A DNA stretch of 7,105 nucleotides, from the NCBI GenBank assembly GCA_938029995.1, contig CALHGI010000262.1, positions 1-7,105 of the forward strand. The letters are read 5' to 3'. Shown here one piece after another: positions 6,304 to 7,105 of this stretch. The position numbers were made by a program, and so were the translations under genes. Within the stretch, counting starts at the first letter, position 1. Each line of letters opens with the position of its first letter. The notes below the pieces were generated by a model. That model saw only the letters and a program-made list of their open reading frames with translations, was not told the DNA's origin and did not search any database. The DNA is from an uncultured cyanobacterium (lineage in GTDB: Bacteria > Cyanobacteriota > Cyanobacteriia > Phormidesmidales > Phormidesmidaceae).

Positions 6304-6339
6304 AAAAGGGTGAGGAAACCTCGGTTTCCTCACCCTTTT
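6304..6339. terminator. Bidirectional intrinsic terminator
   Basis: The left arm AAAAGGGTGAGGAAACC (6304-6320) is the exact complement of the right arm GGTTTCCTCACCCTTTT (6323-6339), a stem of up to 17 bp closed by a CTCG-type tight loop. The A-tract on the left and T-tract on the right let it work on both strands. It lies between two convergent genes, 46 bp after the sugar transferase stop and 20 bp from the stop of the minus-strand gene. Confidence 0.9.
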
Positions 6340-6359
6340 CGTTGGATTAAAAATTGACG

Positions 6360-6704
6360 TTAGCCAACTTCTACTTCGCTGGTGTCGACGGCGGTGGCTC
6401 CGTCAATCCCCTTAGCAACGGAAACCATCTGATCCAAGATAGCTTGGCTAGGGACTTTACCCTTGAGGACTACCTTGCTGCTGAGTTGCGCGACCCAGAG
6501 GGTTTCAACATCGTCTAGACCATCAGTTTCATCAAAGGCCAGGGCAACGCGCTTAGCTAGACCGCTTTCATCAAATTCGCCAGTCAGGCCAATTTTGCAA
6601 TCGGGAATATCCTCTTCCTTCTTCTGTGCATTAGGACGACGGCCAGCTTTGATGCTAGCTCCTGCAGGTTTGTCCTTCTTGAACATACGTTTCAGAAAAC
6701 CCAT
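6360..6704 (-). CDS. Small BON-like domain protein
   Basis: This 114-residue protein starts with a basic, amphipathic N-terminus (MGFLKRMFKKDKP), followed by a charged linker (about 17-34) and a C-terminal region that resembles a BON domain. The pattern is a helix around residues 49-58, then VAQLSSKVVLKGKVPS (71-86), which fits the family's V.L.G.V pattern, then a helix IL..MVSVAKGI (89-100) and GATAVDTSEVEV (102-113), which fits the closing G...V strand. BON domains bind phospholipid or other ligands and often occur in OsmY-like envelope proteins. Here there is no signal peptide, so a cytoplasmic protein that may touch the membrane through its basic end is more likely. AGGAA lies about 10 nt upstream of the ATG, one of the few plausible ribosome binding sites in the window. 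It shares the bidirectional terminator. The family assignment is moderate. Confidence 0.68.
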   Translation of the reverse strand: MGFLKRMFKKDKPAGASIKAGRRPNAQKKEEDIPDCKIGLTGEFDESGLAKRVALAFDETDGLDDVETLWVAQLSSKVVLKGKVPSQAILDQMVSVAKGIDGATAVDTSEVEVG

Positions 6705-6730
6705 GAAAAATTCCTATTTGAATACCACAA

Positions 6731-6753
6731 GTGAGTAAACGCCTTACTCTCAC
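6731..6753. promoter_or_regulatory. Imperfect inverted repeat upstream of the BON-like gene
   Basis: GTGAGTAA and TTACTCTCAC face each other across a 5-nt gap, complementary apart from a 2-nt bulge. The repeat begins 27 bp upstream of the minus-strand ATG at 6704. It may be an operator or a hairpin in the mRNA leader. No -10/-35 pair was found for this gene. Confidence 0.3.
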
Positions 6754-6899
6754 AACAGGGTAGCGGTCGTTTTCTGATCCCATCCACATCTTCAGGAACA
6801 AATAATCTTAATGGCGTATTTTCCTGCGCTAGATGTCATATTCCTGTAATTAGGGACTGGCCACCGTGCGTAATGATCAGGATAGGTATTGAAGGAAAT

Positions 6900-6908
6900 T
6901 GTTATAGT
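6900..6908 (+). promoter_or_regulatory. Candidate extended -10 promoter
   Basis: TGTTATAGT fits the extended -10 form TGnTATAAT with one mismatch. No -35 is seen, which an extended -10 can do without. Transcription would begin near 6915. That leaves only about 7 nt before the ATG at 6922 and about 28 nt before the one at 6943. Confidence 0.35.
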
Positions 6909-6921
6909 CTTGGGCGCGGGT

Positions 6922-7105
6922 ATGTTTTCGACAGGGCGAGCCATGGTACGAGACGGGTTGCGAACGGTCACAAATCGCTATTTTGGTGGGCGGCGGGTGT
7001 CGCCCATGGCGCTAAAACATATGCGCGATAGCTTGATGGATGATTCGGAGCTAAATCGTGATTATGTGGTGATGTCCATTGGGGCCTGTATCATTGCCAC
7101 CCTGG
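6922..7105 (+). CDS. N-terminus of a DUF389/TIGR00341-like membrane protein (3' end outside window)
   Basis: An open frame of 61 codons runs off the right edge. Its end, DSLMDDSELNRDYVV followed by the hydrophobic MSIGACIIATL, resembles the entry into the first membrane helix of DUF389 (TIGR00341) proteins, which are multi-pass inner-membrane proteins of unknown function. The preceding 45 or so residues are basic and unassigned. The start is unsure: ATG 6922 or ATG 6943 in the same frame, with 6943 better placed relative to the candidate -10 at 6903-6908. The frame is also open back to a TTG at 6889. The family call rests on a short stretch and is tentative. Confidence 0.5.
   Translation, partial: MFSTGRAMVRDGLRTVTNRYFGGRRVSPMALKHMRDSLMDDSELNRDYVVMSIGACIIATL

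Noticed and set aside
1..7105. Defence island, prophage or mobile element
   Set aside because: The HerA-like ATPase and the GIY-YIG protein could each occur in such settings, but no integrase, transposase, terminal repeats, methyltransferase or other partner is seen, and base composition of the genes is even.

Overview
The window most likely comes from a cyanobacterium. It carries two copies of the octamer GCGATCGC (HIP1, over-represented in many cyanobacterial genomes). Most genes lack a clear Shine-Dalgarno sequence. Several products look like families I associate with cyanobacteria: a COG4586-type ABC ATPase, a stand-alone GIY-YIG protein and a STAS-sugar transferase fusion. I cannot name the genus. 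I see no rRNA, tRNA, CRISPR array, insertion sequence, integrase or phage gene, so this reads as chromosomal housekeeping or accessory sequence.

Layout, left to right: (1) the 5' part of a minus-strand gene for a protein with a LexA-type winged helix (1-256, runs off the left edge); (2) a divergent control region holding a perfect palindrome, TAGTTC-N4-GAACTA, that resembles the cyanobacterial LexA box; (3) a plus-strand gene for a HerA/FtsK-type P-loop ATPase with a long coiled-coil C-terminus (start judged to be 567, not 357); (4) a plus-strand ABC-transporter ATPase of the COG4586 type without its permeases; (5) a convergent minus-strand GIY-YIG nuclease-like gene ending 7 bp away; (6) a 514-bp AT-richer stretch with no convincing gene; (7) a plus-strand gene fusing a STAS (anti-sigma-factor-antagonist) domain to a membrane polyprenyl-phosphate sugar-phosphate transferase; (8) a strong bidirectional terminator; (9) a small minus-strand BON-like protein; (10) at the right edge, the start of a plus-strand gene resembling DUF389/TIGR00341 membrane proteins.

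The genes do not form one obvious operon. Two relations are visible. The LexA-like gene and the HerA-like ATPase diverge from a shared region with a candidate operator, so the regulator may control itself and perhaps the ATPase. The STAS-sugar transferase fusion is the best candidate for unusual biology: it puts a phosphorylatable partner-switch module on the enzyme type that commits sugar to exopolysaccharide or glycan assembly. All functional calls rest on reading motifs by eye; no database search was done.
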